Notes under the pieces: model-generated
Seen by the model: only the letters and a program-made list of their open reading frames with translations
Databases searched by the model: none
Told to the model about the DNA's origin: nothing
Part shown: positions 16,627 to 27,201 of the stretch, one piece after another
How positions within the stretch are numbered: position 1 is the stretch's first letter
How the letters are laid out: each line of letters opens with the position of its first letter
Source: Devosia soli
GTDB lineage: Bacteria; Pseudomonadota; Alphaproteobacteria; Rhizobiales; Devosiaceae
Length of the DNA stretch: 47,694 bases
Assembly: GCF_000970455.1 (NCBI RefSeq)
Contig: NZ_LAJG01000035.1
Location: 1 to 47,694, forward strand
Direction: 5' to 3'
Program-made: the position numbers and the translations under genes

Positions 16627-18060
16627 ATGGGGTTTAGCGTGAGCGTGGTCGTTCCTGTCATTCTCGCCGGGGGTCAGGGGACCCGCTTGTGGCCGAAGTC
16701 GCGCTCGGCGCGGCCCAAGCAGTTCATCGACCTGATCGGGGAGACGAGCCTTTTTCAGCAGACGCTGGAGCGGGTGAAGGACGCCGGTCGCTATGGTGCG
16801 CCGATCGTCATCACCAATGCCGAATATCGTTTCCTCGTTGCCGAGCAGGCGCAGGAGCGAGGGATTGCGCTTGGGGCGATCCTGCTTGAACCGGTAGCGC
16901 GGAACACCGCGGCAGCGATCGCGGCGGCGGCGCAGGTGGCGGTGAGCCAGGATGAAAACGCGATCATCCATGTGCTGCCATCCGACCATCTCATTCCGGC
17001 CAGCGCCGACTATTTTGGCGCGGTGGATGATGCGGCGCTCGCGGCACGCGACGGGCACCTCGTGACGTTTGGGATTACGCCGGATCGCCCGGAAACCGGG
17101 TATGGCTATATCGCCATCGGCGAGGCACTCAGCCACAGCGCGCATAAGGTTAAGGCCTTTGTCGAAAAGCCGAACCATGAAAAAGCGCAGGAAATGCTGA
17201 GCACTGGCGGCTTTGCCTGGAACTCGGGCATGTTCATGCTGCCGGCCAAGGTGTTTCTGGCCGAATGCGAAAAGCTCGCGCCGGAGGTGTTTGCTGCAGC
17301 ACGCGGCGCCGTTTCGGCAGCCAAGCGCGACCTCGACTTCATTCGTTTGGATGAAGCAGCGTTTGCGGCTTCGCCCAATATCTCGGTCGATTATGCGATC
17401 TTCGAGCGTACAGCGAAGGCGGCGGTGCTGCCGGTGTCGTTCGAATGGTCCGATCTCGGCGCCTGGGACGCGGTCTGGAAGGGCCACGAGCGGGACGAGA
17501 AGGGCAATGCCGTTTCGGGTCCGGCACTGGTGTCCAATTCCACCAATTCGCTGGTGGTCACCGATACGGCGCACGTGGTTGTCGATGGGCTCGACGATGT
17601 GGCCGTGATCGCAACGGAAGATGCGGTGTTCGTCGGCCGGCTGAGCCAGGCGCAGAATGTCGGCGCCATCGCCAAGCAGTTGAAAGCCGATGCGGCGACG
17701 CGGCCACTGACCGAGACGCACAAGACATCATACCGGCCTTGGGGCGGGTATTCGTCGATCCTGATGGGCGAACGCTTCCAGGTGAAGAAGCTCTTTGTGA
17801 AGCCCGGCAAGAAGCTCTCTTTGCAGAAGCATCATCACCGGTCCGAGCACTGGGTGGTCGTGCGGGGCACCGCTGAAGTGACGGTCGATGGCACCGTGAC
17901 GATGCTGGCGGAAAACCAGTCGATCTATCTGCCGCTCGGCTGCACGCACCGGCTGGCCAATCCGGGCAAGATCGAGCTCGAGCTGATCGAAGTGCAGACC
18001 GGGTCTTATCTCGGCGAAGACGATATCATCCGGATCGAAGATGAGTTCGGACGGAACTGA
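16627..18060 (+). CDS. manC: Mannose-1-phosphate guanylyltransferase / mannose-6-phosphate isomerase
   Basis: Bifunctional type II enzyme making GDP-mannose for polysaccharide synthesis; 477 aa, the usual length. The nucleotidyltransferase domain (about 8-290) shows LAGGQGTRLWPKSRSARPKQ and EPVARNTAAAI. The C-terminal cupin isomerase domain (about 350-475) shows KPGKKLSLQKHHHRSEHW, with the metal-binding histidines. ATG 16627 has GGA 5 nt upstream; GTG 16639 is an alternative. It is not clustered with glycosyltransferases, although galE and galU in the same window also make sugar nucleotides. Confidence 0.95.
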   Translation: MGFSVSVVVPVILAGGQGTRLWPKSRSARPKQFIDLIGETSLFQQTLERVKDAGRYGAPIVITNAEYRFLVAEQAQERGIALGAILLEPVARNTAAAIAAAAQVAVSQDENAIIHVLPSDHLIPASADYFGAVDDAALAARDGHLVTFGITPDRPETGYGYIAIGEALSHSAHKVKAFVEKPNHEKAQEMLSTGGFAWNSGMFMLPAKVFLAECEKLAPEVFAAARGAVSAAKRDLDFIRLDEAAFAASPNISVDYAIFERTAKAAVLPVSFEWSDLGAWDAVWKGHERDEKGNAVSGPALVSNSTNSLVVTDTAHVVVDGLDDVAVIATEDAVFVGRLSQAQNVGAIAKQLKADAATRPLTETHKTSYRPWGGYSSILMGERFQVKKLFVKPGKKLSLQKHHHRSEHWVVVRGTAEVTVDGTVTMLAENQSIYLPLGCTHRLANPGKIELELIEVQTGSYLGEDDIIRIEDEFGRN

Positions 18061-18079
18061 GGAGCTTTCAAGGCTTGCT

Positions 18080-18101
18080 GCGTCATCCTTCGGGATGGCG
18101 C
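18080..18101. terminator. UUCG-loop hairpin between convergent manC and sdaA
   Basis: GCGTCATCC and GGATGGCGC pair (one G-T wobble) around the stable tetraloop TTCG, 20 bp after the manC stop. No T-run follows, so termination is plausible but unproven. Confidence 0.4.
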
Positions 18102-18132
18102 ACCTGGCGTAGGGTGACGGCCTCAGATATTT

Positions 18133-19527
18133 TCAGCACGCCACCACATTGACGGCCAATCCGCCCTGGCTGGTTTCCTTATATTTCTCGCTCATGTCGG
18201 AGCCGGTCTGGCGCATGGTCTCGACGCAGGCATCAAGGGGGACGGCGTGAATGCCGTCGCCTTTCATGGCGAGCGAGGCAGCGGTGACGGCCTTGACTGC
18301 GCCGAAGGCGTTGCGCTCGATGCATGGGATCTGGACCAGGCCGCCGACCGGGTCGCAGGTCATGCCCAGATGATGCTCCAGGGCGATCTCGGCAGCATTT
18401 TCAATTTGCTCGGGCGTGCCGCCCATGATTGCGCAAAGACCGGCGGCAGCCATGGCGGAGGCCGAACCGACCTCGCCCTGGCAGCCGACTTCGGCCCCGG
18501 AGATCGACGCATTGTGCTTGATGATGCCGCCGACGGCTGCGGCGGTCAGCAGGAAATCATGGATGGCGGCTGGGCCGGTGCCGGCCTGGAATTGCACGGC
18601 ATAGCGCAGGACGGCGGGGATGACACCGGCAGCGCCATTGGTCGGCGCGGTGACCACACGGCCGCCGGCGGCGTTTTCCTCGTTGACCGCCATGGCAAAA
18701 AGGCTCAGCCAGTCATTGCCCATCAGGGGGTCGATTTCGTTGCGCTGCCATTTTTCGGCAAGCTGACGGTGGAGCGCCTTGGCGCGGCGGCGCACCTTGA
18801 GGCCGCCAGGGAGTTGGCCATCCTGCACCAGCCCGCGATCGATGCACCCCGACATGGCGGTCCAGATGGCGTCAAGACCATCGTCGAGCTTGCGGCGGGA
18901 GAGACGCACTTCCTCGTTGGCGCGCTTCATGGCGGCGATGGAGAGGCCGGAGCGCTTCGCCATGTCGAGCATTTCAGCCGCGTTGGCGAAGGGCCAGGGG
19001 ACGTCATGCGGAATCGCAGGCGCGTCCTTGAGCGCAGCCAGTTCGTCGCTCGAGAGGACGAAGCCGCCGCCGATCGAGAAATAGGACCGGCGCAGAAGCA
19101 ATTGGCCGTCGGTATCCCAGGCGCAGAACTGCATGCCGTTGGGATGGCCAGGGAGGGGCGTGCTGGTATCGAGAACGAGATCGACCGCAGGACGGAAACG
19201 ATAGCTCGGGTGACCCGGTGGCGTGACGCGGCCGCTGTCGCGGATTTCGGCAATGATGGCGTCCATGCGATCCGGGTCGACGTCGCGCGGATTTTCCCCT
19301 GCAAGGCCGAGAATGACCGCCCTGTCGCTGCCGTGACCAAGGCCGGTGAAGGCGAGAGAGCCATGAAGGCTCGCGGTGATGGCAGCGGGACGCGCCTGAC
19401 GCGCACGAGGCCAGTTGCCGTCGCGGAGTTCGCCAAGAAACCGGCCCGCGGCGCTCATCGGGCCCATTGTGTGCGAACTCGATGGGCCGATGCCGATCTT
19501 AAAGACGTCGAAGACGGATAAAAACAT
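18133..19527 (-). CDS. sdaA: L-serine ammonia-lyase (iron-sulfur serine deaminase)
   Basis: Converts L-serine to pyruvate and ammonia using an oxygen-labile [4Fe-4S] cluster. ATG 19527 begins [20 protein letters not shown], the standard family N-terminus, giving 464 aa (E. coli SdaA 454); an upstream extension to 19671 is discarded. It is the single-chain type with the beta domain first and the alpha domain after about residue 190. Cysteines suited to cluster binding are seen in [20 protein letters not shown] and [10 protein letters not shown]. Divergent from an esterase gene; no other serine-catabolism gene is near. Confidence 0.96.
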   Translation of the reverse strand: MFLSVFDVFKIGIGPSSSHTMGPMSAAGRFLGELRDGNWPRARQARPAAITASLHGSLAFTGLGHGSDRAVILGLAGENPRDVDPDRMDAIIAEIRDSGRVTPPGHPSYRFRPAVDLVLDTSTPLPGHPNGMQFCAWDTDGQLLLRRSYFSIGGGFVLSSDELAALKDAPAIPHDVPWPFANAAEMLDMAKRSGLSIAAMKRANEEVRLSRRKLDDGLDAIWTAMSGCIDRGLVQDGQLPGGLKVRRRAKALHRQLAEKWQRNEIDPLMGNDWLSLFAMAVNEENAAGGRVVTAPTNGAAGVIPAVLRYAVQFQAGTGPAAIHDFLLTAAAVGGIIKHNASISGAEVGCQGEVGSASAMAAAGLCAIMGGTPEQIENAAEIALEHHLGMTCDPVGGLVQIPCIERNAFGAVKAVTAASLAMKGDGIHAVPLDACVETMRQTGSDMSEKYKETSQGGLAVNVVAC

Positions 19528-19669
19528 GGTCTCATCATAGTGTGTGCCAAGGCGCGCGGCAAATGGCGAGGATTGTTCCTTAATCGGCAACAGAGCGTGG
19601 CGCTGCGGCGCGATTGCCGCGGAAAGACGATTGCCGATATCGAAGTGGTGACGACAGAGGAGACTTGCC

Positions 19670-20269
19670 ATGTCCGCCTATCATGCCCGCCGCGCCGAAG
19701 GCGCCACTGCCGACGCGCCGCTCATTTTCCTTTTTCATGGCACCGGCGGCGACGAGAACCAGTTCTTCGATCTCGCCGGCGAACTTGTGCCGGGCGCAGC
19801 GCGCGTGGCACCGCGGGGCGATGTCAGCGAAGGTGGGGCGCTGCGTTATTTTCGACGGACCGGCGAGGGCGTCTACGATATGGCGGACCTCGGCCAGCGG
19901 ACTACGGCCATGGCCGAATTCGTGCGCAGCGAAATTGCGGCGCGCAAGCCGCGCCTGGTGTTGGGCCTTGGATATTCCAACGGCGCCAATATCCTCGCCT
20001 CGATGCAATTTGCGGCGCCGGATGTTTTCGACGCCACCGTGCTGATGCATCCGCTTATTCCGTTTGCTCCAAAGCCCGGCGATTTTGCCGGCCGCAAAGT
20101 TCTGATTACGGCGGGCCAGCGCGACCCGATCGCACCGGCCCAGGCGACGCAAGCCCTGGCGGACTATTTCAATACCCATGGCGCCAGCGTCGATCTTGTC
20201 TGGCATCCGGGCGGCCATGAAATCCGACGCGAAGAGCTGCTCGCCGCACAAAATTTTCTCAGCCGGTAA
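19670..20269 (+). CDS. Carboxylesterase-type alpha/beta hydrolase (MhqD/YpfH-like)
   Basis: Small cytoplasmic esterase of the phospholipase/carboxylesterase (dienelactone hydrolase-like) group, 199 aa. The triad is visible: Ser103 in GLGYSNGAN, Asp153 in TAGQRDPIAP and His184 in PGGHEI. HGTGGDEN (23-30) is the oxyanion loop. There is no signal peptide. The family includes MhqD, linked to quinone/electrophile resistance, but the usual neighbours (glyoxalase-type dioxygenase, MarR regulator) are absent, so the substrate is open. Confidence 0.88.
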   Translation: MSAYHARRAEGATADAPLIFLFHGTGGDENQFFDLAGELVPGAARVAPRGDVSEGGALRYFRRTGEGVYDMADLGQRTTAMAEFVRSEIAARKPRLVLGLGYSNGANILASMQFAAPDVFDATVLMHPLIPFAPKPGDFAGRKVLITAGQRDPIAPAQATQALADYFNTHGASVDLVWHPGGHEIRREELLAAQNFLSR

Positions 20270-20371
20270 AGAATTTTCGGGGCGGTTTCCGTCTCGTTAA
20301 CGAAGTCTAGACGGCGGAGCAGGGATAGTACGGACCTCGTAATTACCCTGATTTCGCCCGTGGATTTCGGA

Positions 20372-22117
20372 ATGTCTTTCCGTCGCCAGATTGCCGACAG
20401 CCTGCGCGCCCGCGTGCTGGTTTTCGTGCTTCTGGGTTTTGCTGCCGTTGCCGTGCCCGCTTATTTCGCCTTCCAATGGGTCGTCAATTCGACTGTCGTG
20501 CAACTCGGCACGCTCTTTGCGGAAAAGCAGGTGCTTTATGACCGCCATCGTGGATTGGGCACCCTGATCCGCGAAGTGTCGCTTGCCGAAACGCTGGCCG
20601 GAAGCCAAGCGGTGCGCGATTGGGCGCAAGACGAGGACGACCCGGAGCGGCGGCGCCGCGGGATTGCCGAACTCGAGCATTACCGACGGTATTTTGCCGA
20701 TGGCTCTTATTTTTTCGTCGTTGCAGATTCTGGAAACTACTATTTCAACGATAGTGCCAATGCCTATGCCGGCGACCAGTATCGCTACACGCTCGACCCG
20801 CAGAACCAGGACGATGCGTGGTATTATTCGGTCTTGTCGCTTGGCGAAGGCTGTCACCTCAACGTCAACAACGATGCCAACCTGCGCGTCACCAAAGTCT
20901 GGATGAATTGCGTCATCCGCGAGGGTGGGAAGGTCCTGGGTGTGCTGGGCACGGGTATCGACCTCTCCTCCTTTATCCAGGAAGTCGTCAATGTGCCCCA
21001 GCGGGGCGTCACCTCGATGTTCGTCGACCGGCAGGGGATGATCCAGGCGCATCGCGACGAAACCCTGGTCAGTCTTGCCAATTTCGAAGACGGCATCGAC
21101 AGCAAGCGGACGGTGTTTTCGCTCGTTTCCGGGGCAGGAAACGACGAGACGCTGCGCCGGCTGATGGCCGATGTCACGAGCGGCGGCATGCTGGCGGATT
21201 CCGCCTTCGTCACAGTCAATGGCAAGGAAACGCTGGTCGGCATCGGCTATCTCGACAAGCTCGGCTGGTACAATGTCACCTTCATGGACATCGATACCAT
21301 TATCGACCGGCGGCTCTTCGTGCCGATCGGGCTGTTGCTGGCCGCCATCATGGCAGTGGTGACGATTGTCCTCGTGCTGGTGTTCAAGCGGGCGGTGCTC
21401 GATCGGGTTAGCCGGCTGGAGCATGTGGTGCAGAAGGCGCGCGTGGGCGACTATGCGCCGGCGCTTGGGCTTGCGGCCGGGCGGCAGGACGAGATAGGGC
21501 GCCTTTCGACAGCGCTGGCGCAGATGGCTTCGCGGGTGGACGACAATACGCGCCTCCTCGAAGCGCGCGTTCACGAACGGACCGAGGAGCTCGAAAGGCT
21601 CGCTTTCCGGGATGCACAATCGGGCATTCTCAACCGCCGCGGCTTTGCAGACGCCCATGCGCGCGCCATCGCCAAGGGAGGCGCGTATGGCATCCTCCTC
21701 GTCGATGTCGATCATTTCAAGCAGATCAACGATGGCCATGGGCACGCTGCGGGCGATGCGGTCATCGTTGCAGTGGCGCGGCGCATCGAGGCGACCATCG
21801 GGCCGGATGCATTCTGTGCGCGCTGGGGCGGGGACGAGTTCATCGTGCTCCTGCCCAATGGCGGTCCGACGAGCCTTCGCGTCAAGGCGCACGAGATCAT
21901 GCGGGCAGCGGTGGGAGAGGGTATCGATATCGGCCCGAACGCAACCATCCCCGTCTCGCTCAGCGTGGGCGCATACCTTGCCGAAGGCGGGGATACGCTC
22001 GATGTGGCGACGGACATGGCAGATGCTGCGCTTTACACCGCCAAGCAAGAAGGCCGAGGCCGGGTGGTGGTCTTCGACAAGGAAATGCGTCCGAGCCCGC
22101 GCCGCCATGTAGCCTGA
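20372..22117 (+). CDS. Membrane-bound diguanylate cyclase with periplasmic Cache-like sensor
   Basis: Makes the second messenger c-di-GMP from two GTP. ATG 20372 (581 aa) is chosen over GTG 20360; neither has a strong ribosome site. TM1 is about residues 15-38 and TM2 about 314-336; the ~275 residues between are a periplasmic dCACHE-type ligand-binding region. A HAMP-like linker and short coiled coil (RVHERTEELERL) lead to the GGDEF domain, with intact GGDEF at 486-490. The RxxD inhibitory-site motif expected just upstream is not seen (the sequence there is IGPD), so feedback inhibition may be lacking. No EAL domain is attached. Confidence 0.92.
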   Translation: MSFRRQIADSLRARVLVFVLLGFAAVAVPAYFAFQWVVNSTVVQLGTLFAEKQVLYDRHRGLGTLIREVSLAETLAGSQAVRDWAQDEDDPERRRRGIAELEHYRRYFADGSYFFVVADSGNYYFNDSANAYAGDQYRYTLDPQNQDDAWYYSVLSLGEGCHLNVNNDANLRVTKVWMNCVIREGGKVLGVLGTGIDLSSFIQEVVNVPQRGVTSMFVDRQGMIQAHRDETLVSLANFEDGIDSKRTVFSLVSGAGNDETLRRLMADVTSGGMLADSAFVTVNGKETLVGIGYLDKLGWYNVTFMDIDTIIDRRLFVPIGLLLAAIMAVVTIVLVLVFKRAVLDRVSRLEHVVQKARVGDYAPALGLAAGRQDEIGRLSTALAQMASRVDDNTRLLEARVHERTEELERLAFRDAQSGILNRRGFADAHARAIAKGGAYGILLVDVDHFKQINDGHGHAAGDAVIVAVARRIEATIGPDAFCARWGGDEFIVLLPNGGPTSLRVKAHEIMRAAVGEGIDIGPNATIPVSLSVGAYLAEGGDTLDVATDMADAALYTAKQEGRGRVVVFDKEMRPSPRRHVA

Positions 22118-22182
22118 GATCGGGCTTGACGCAGCTGCCGCGGATCAGTCCTATCAGCCCGTCCAATTGCCGGAGGGTGAGC

Positions 22183-23214
22183 ATGTTTCGGACTGTTTTT
22201 CTGCTGGTTGTCTTTGCCTTCGCCGGCGCAAGCCTGCCCGCGCATGCGGCAAGCTTTGATTGCGCCAAGGCGTCGACCCCGTTCGAGCATGCGATCTGCG
22301 ATCATCCCGACCTGTCGGCGGCCGACGACCGGCTGGCCAAAACTTATGAAACGGCGATCGGCGGACTTTCCGAAGCCGCGCTGGCCTCGGTGCGCGCTGA
22401 CCAGCGCGCCTGGCTCGATTATGCGCAGCGGGCCTGCACCCAGGACGCCAAGCCCCTGACCGGCAGCGCGCGCTACGACGAGCGCGGGCTTGGGTGCCTG
22501 ACCAGTACATTCGACACGCGCAGCAGCGTGCTCGAGGAAAGCCGCATGATCGACGGCAATCGGTTTTATCCGGTCGGTGAATATAGCGCCATGCCCGATC
22601 CTAATGAAACGGATACGCCTGACTCTAACTGGCCGGTTGCGACGCACGAGCTGAGCTATGTGCAACTCGATTCCGAGGAGAGCCATGCCGCAGCATTCAA
22701 TGCCTTCGTCCAGCAAGAGGCGGAGAAGCTTTCGGGCGGCGGTGGCGATATCGCCGAGGATGACGCAAGCAGCGACATCGCCAATACCATCTCGGTCAAG
22801 GAAGTTGCCGGAACGGACCGGATTACGCTCGATGTCACCACATACTGGTATGGCCATGGCGCCGCTCACGGCAATGGGAGCGTGAGCTATCTTCACTATC
22901 TCATCGACGCGGGCCGGCCGATGGTGGCACGCGACCTCTTCGGCAAGAAAGGCTGGCAATCGGCCCTGCTCAAGCTCGCCCTGGAAGCGCTGAAGGCCGA
23001 GCACGGCGACAACCTGATGCTCGACGACGAAAGCTCGATCGCCGACGCCGTGGCCGATCCCGAGCGCTGGGATATTTCCAATCCCTATGGGCTCATCATC
23101 CAGTTCCAGCCCTATGAAATCGCCGCCTATGCCTATGGCGCACCGACTGCCACGATCAGCTGGGAAAAGCTGCAGCCCTATCTCGCGGAAACCGCGGATC
23201 AGGTTCGGTACTAG
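22183..23214 (+). CDS. Exported LprI-like / DUF3298 protein
   Basis: Secreted protein of 343 aa. ATG 22183 follows GGAGGG and starts a signal peptide (MFRTVFLLVVFAFAGASLPA). The first mature part (about 22-110) is an LprI/DUF1311 domain with conserved cysteines: FDCAKAST, HAICDHPDLSAADDRL, RADQRAWLDYAQRAC. The second half is DUF3298 (RsiV-like), marked by WYGHGAAHGNG and the terminal QFQPYEIAAYAYG. LprI domains are lysozyme-inhibitor-like and RsiV binds lysozyme, so an envelope-protection role is reasonable but inferred. RidA follows 9 bp later, probably in the same operon. Confidence 0.85.
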   Translation: MFRTVFLLVVFAFAGASLPAHAASFDCAKASTPFEHAICDHPDLSAADDRLAKTYETAIGGLSEAALASVRADQRAWLDYAQRACTQDAKPLTGSARYDERGLGCLTSTFDTRSSVLEESRMIDGNRFYPVGEYSAMPDPNETDTPDSNWPVATHELSYVQLDSEESHAAAFNAFVQQEAEKLSGGGGDIAEDDASSDIANTISVKEVAGTDRITLDVTTYWYGHGAAHGNGSVSYLHYLIDAGRPMVARDLFGKKGWQSALLKLALEALKAEHGDNLMLDDESSIADAVADPERWDISNPYGLIIQFQPYEIAAYAYGAPTATISWEKLQPYLAETADQVRY

Positions 23215-23223
23215 GAGCGCGGC

Positions 23224-23619
23224 ATGAGCGAGATTCTTCATCACATGATCGCCTCCGGACCACGTCCGGTCGCGCCCTTCAGCCATGCCACCGAGGTCAA
23301 TGGTTTTGTCTTCGTGACCGGGCAAATGCCAACAGACCCGACGGCGCCTGACGCGCCGCTGCCCGAGGGGATCGAAGCGCAGACGCGGCGCGTGGTCGAA
23401 AACCTGAAAGTGGTGCTGGGAGGGATCGGGCTGACGCTGGCCGATGTCACCATGGCGCGGATTTACCTGACTGAATTCGAGCGCGACTATGCCGCGCTCA
23501 ATGCTCTCTGGCCGAGCTTTTTCGCGCCCGGAAAATTGCCGGCGCGGACGACCGTTGGCGTGACGGCGCTAGCGGTGGGTGCGCTGGTCGAAATCGATCT
23601 CGTGGCACGGCGCCCCTGA
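23224..23619 (+). CDS. ridA: RidA-family enamine/imine deaminase
   Basis: Trimeric cytoplasmic enzyme that hydrolyses reactive 2-aminoacrylate and other imines released by PLP enzymes. The 131-aa product has the family blocks FVFVTGQMP, GIGLTLADVTMARIYL and the active-site Arg in LPARTTVGV, with Glu in ALVEIDLVARR. The catalytic Arg is kept, which favours real deaminase activity over a binding-only paralogue. It follows the LprI/DUF3298 gene by 9 bp. RidA activity complements serine/threonine dehydratases of the PLP type; the SdaA nearby is the iron-sulfur type and does not make 2-aminoacrylate on PLP. Confidence 0.92.
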   Translation: MSEILHHMIASGPRPVAPFSHATEVNGFVFVTGQMPTDPTAPDAPLPEGIEAQTRRVVENLKVVLGGIGLTLADVTMARIYLTEFERDYAALNALWPSFFAPGKLPARTTVGVTALAVGALVEIDLVARRP

Positions 23620-23711
23620 CAGAGGCGTGCGCAAGGCCAATTCGTGTCTTGCAAATTCGGGACGAACTGCATCAACTGTGACACTCTTGCGATCGACGGG
23701 GAGGGTCGAGC

Positions 23712-24317
23712 GTGTCCATAGCCTTGCGCGTTACGCGCGTGATTGATGCGATCAGCTATTGGGTGGGGCTGGTGGCGGTTTGGCTGGTGCTGCTCTCGGC
23801 GCTGGTGAGCGCCTTCAATGCCATTTTCCGCTATTCGGTCAGCGCCATGATTTCGCTCGAACGCAGTGTTGGCGGCGGCGTCTTCGGCGGCATGGTCTGG
23901 ATCTATACCCACTATTCCAACGTGCTCTCGGAAAGCGTCTGGTACATGTTCGGCGGCATGGTGATGCTCGGCGGCGCCTGGACGTTGAAGATGAACGAGC
24001 ATGTGCGGGTCGACCTGCTCTATGGCTCGGTGAGCGAGCGCACACGCACCTGGATCGACCTTCTGGGCGGGCTTTTCTTTCTGATGCCGCTCTGCGTTCT
24101 CCTGATTTATTTCACCTGGCCCTGGTTCGTGCAGGCTTGGGTGCAAAATGTGACGTCGAACGCCGCAGGCGGTTTGCCGCGCTGGCCGGTGCGCCTGATG
24201 CTGCCGCTCGGCTTTGCGACGCTGATGCTGCAGGGCATTGCCGAGATCATCAAATGTATCCTGGCGCTGACCACCACTTATGTCCGCGAATTTGCCTATG
24301 AGAAGCCGGTGCAATGA
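23712..24317 (+). CDS. takQ: TRAP transporter small permease (DctQ family), likely 2-oxoacid type
   Basis: Small membrane subunit of a tripartite Na+-coupled importer; 201 aa with four predicted membrane helices (about 20-45, 65-90, 110-135, 155-180). GTG 23712 is preceded by GGGGAGGG at good spacing. It overlaps the large permease gene by 4 nt (ATGA). Assignment to the 2-oxoacid class rests on the convergent binding-protein gene at 25902, which closely resembles TakP of Rhodobacter sphaeroides. Confidence 0.88.
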   Translation: MSIALRVTRVIDAISYWVGLVAVWLVLLSALVSAFNAIFRYSVSAMISLERSVGGGVFGGMVWIYTHYSNVLSESVWYMFGGMVMLGGAWTLKMNEHVRVDLLYGSVSERTRTWIDLLGGLFFLMPLCVLLIYFTWPWFVQAWVQNVTSNAAGGLPRWPVRLMLPLGFATLMLQGIAEIIKCILALTTTYVREFAYEKPVQ

Positions 24318-25801
24318 TCGATCTCTTGCGTGAGAACATGGCGCCGGTTCTTTTCGGGGGACTCGTCACCTTTCTGCTCATTGGCTATCCGGCGGCATTT
24401 TCGCTGGCGGCAGTGGGCCTTTTCGGCGGGCTGATCGCCATCGAGCTTGGGCTGATCGCGCCCAATTTTCTGGGCAATTTGACCTATCAGCTCTATGGCG
24501 TGCTTTCGAACGAGCTGTTGCTGGCCATTCCCTTCTTTACCTTCATGGGCGTCATCCTCGAAAAGAGCGGGCTGGCCGAGGATTTGCTCGACGGCTTTGG
24601 GCAGCTTTTTGGCGGCATTCGGGGAGGGCTCTCTTATGCCGTCATCATCGTTGGGGCGATCCTTGGCGCCATTACCGGGACGGTGGCGGCATCGGTGATC
24701 GCCATGGGCCTGATCTCGCTGCCCGTGATGATGCGCTATGGCTACAATGTACGGCACGCGACCGGCGTGATCGCGGCCTCAGGCACAATCACCCAGCTCA
24801 TTCCGCCCTCGCTGGTGCTGATCGTCCTCGCCGACCAATTGCAGCGCTCGCCGGGCGAAATGTATATCGGGGCGACGGGCGCTTCGATCGTCCAGGTCCT
24901 GCTGTTCATGGGCTGGGTTTTCATTCTCTCCATCATCCGGCCCGAACATGTGCCGGCCTTGCCGCCGGAGGCGCGGACGCTCAAGGGCTGGCCGCTCTGG
25001 GCCAAGATTATTCGCGGCACGGTGCCGTCATTGGCGCTGATCTTTATCGTTCTGGGCACGATCTTGCTCGGTCTTGTGACGCCGACCGAAGCTGGAGCCA
25101 TGGGCGTCGTCGGCGCCATGCTGCTGGCCTGGATGAACGGGCGGCTGCGCTGGGACGTGACCTGGGGTGGCATGGTCTCGACCATGCGCCTGACCGCGAT
25201 GGTGGTCTTCATCCTCCTCGGGGCGCGCGTGTTCACGCTTGTGTTTCAGGGCGTAGGCGGTGGACACTGGATCGAGGAGCTTTTGTCCAACCTGCCTGGC
25301 GGGGTCGTCGGCTTCCTGATCTTCGTCAACATTTTCGTCTTTATCCTCGCCTTCTTTCTCGATTTTTTCGAGATCGCCTTCATCGTCATCCCGCTTCTGG
25401 CGCCTGTGGCGGAATCGCTCGGGATCGACCTTGTCTGGTTCGGCGTAATGATCTGCGCCAACATGCAGACGAGCTTCATGCACCCGCCGTTCGGCTTTGC
25501 GCTTTTTTATCTCCGGGGCATCGTGCCGCGGGACAAGGTCAAGACCTCCGACATTTACCTCGGGGCCATCCCCTGGCTGGTGCTACAATTGATCCTCGTG
25601 GGGATTTTGATCGCGTTCCCGCAGCTGGTGACGTTCTTTCTCGACAAGGGGCCCGAGGTCGACCTTAACAGCGTCGAGATCGTCCTGCCGCCTATGGGTG
25701 GAGGGGAGGGAACAAGCCCGACATTTACCGCGCCACCGCCACCGAGCTTTGGCGCGCCACCTGCCCCGGCATTCGAGACACCGCCGGCGCCGGTTTTCTA
25801 G
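24314..25801 (+). CDS. takM: TRAP transporter large permease (DctM family), likely 2-oxoacid type
   Basis: Main translocation subunit, 495 aa with about 12 hydrophobic helices. Typical DctM blocks include LAIPFFTFMGVILEKSGLA, GTVAASVIAMGLISLPVMM, GTITQLIPPSLVLIVLADQ and FFEIAFIVIPLLAPV. The last ~45 residues are an unusual Gly/Pro/Ala-rich tail (PPPPSFGAPPAPAFETPPAP) absent from typical DctM proteins. The start overlaps takQ by 4 nt. The binding-protein gene lies convergently downstream, not in the same operon. Confidence 0.92.
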   Translation: MIDLLRENMAPVLFGGLVTFLLIGYPAAFSLAAVGLFGGLIAIELGLIAPNFLGNLTYQLYGVLSNELLLAIPFFTFMGVILEKSGLAEDLLDGFGQLFGGIRGGLSYAVIIVGAILGAITGTVAASVIAMGLISLPVMMRYGYNVRHATGVIAASGTITQLIPPSLVLIVLADQLQRSPGEMYIGATGASIVQVLLFMGWVFILSIIRPEHVPALPPEARTLKGWPLWAKIIRGTVPSLALIFIVLGTILLGLVTPTEAGAMGVVGAMLLAWMNGRLRWDVTWGGMVSTMRLTAMVVFILLGARVFTLVFQGVGGGHWIEELLSNLPGGVVGFLIFVNIFVFILAFFLDFFEIAFIVIPLLAPVAESLGIDLVWFGVMICANMQTSFMHPPFGFALFYLRGIVPRDKVKTSDIYLGAIPWLVLQLILVGILIAFPQLVTFFLDKGPEVDLNSVEIVLPPMGGGEGTSPTFTAPPPPSFGAPPAPAFETPPAPVF

Positions 25802-25812
25802 GTGAGTGGAGG

Positions 25813-25868
25813 GCCCTCGGGGCGAGCCCGAGGGCGGACGTGCAGTCAGGGCGCCAGGCCCCCCCCCC
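25813..25868. other. Hairpin and C10 tract between takM and takP
   Basis: GCCCTCGGG/CCCGAGGGC (25813-25821 and 25827-25835) forms a 9-bp stem between convergent genes, and a run of ten C (25859-25868) follows. There is no T-run, so termination efficiency is unclear. The C-run is prone to length variation and to sequencing error. Confidence 0.5.
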
Positions 25869-25901
25869 GTAAATGAGGGAGGGGTAGTAGTGCCATAAAC
25901 G

Positions 25902-27023
<1,122 letters not shown>

Positions 27024-27201
27024 CTATGGAAGAGGCATCCTCCCGCCTGTTCCCCAAACGAGAATACACAGCGCTCAGAGCGAGTAAAGCATTCCTCTTG
27101 CTCTCGATTCAGGATTGATCGCAGCGCTTTGCGGCGCGGAACGTCTGGCGGGAGCGGGGTGGAAAATGCTAAGGCCTGCCCGAACGGCCGAGGAGAGCGC
27201 A

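Noticed and set aside
18247..19521. Plus-strand frame of 424 codons opposite sdaA
   Set aside because: Shadow of the serine deaminase gene; no homology recognised.
20360..20371. GTG start four codons upstream for the diguanylate cyclase
   Set aside because: Neither start has a good ribosome site, but ATG 20372 places the basic residues and first membrane helix at the N-terminus in the usual way.
20297..22108. Long open frame (603 codons) on the minus strand opposite the diguanylate cyclase
   Set aside because: It is fully antisense to a gene with clear GGDEF and sensor domains, has His/Asp/Arg-rich composition typical of high-GC shadow frames, and no family motif.
22033..23325. Minus-strand frame of 430 codons opposite the LprI/DUF3298 gene
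   Set aside because: Antisense to a gene with signal peptide and two recognised domains; no ribosome site and no recognisable protein pattern.
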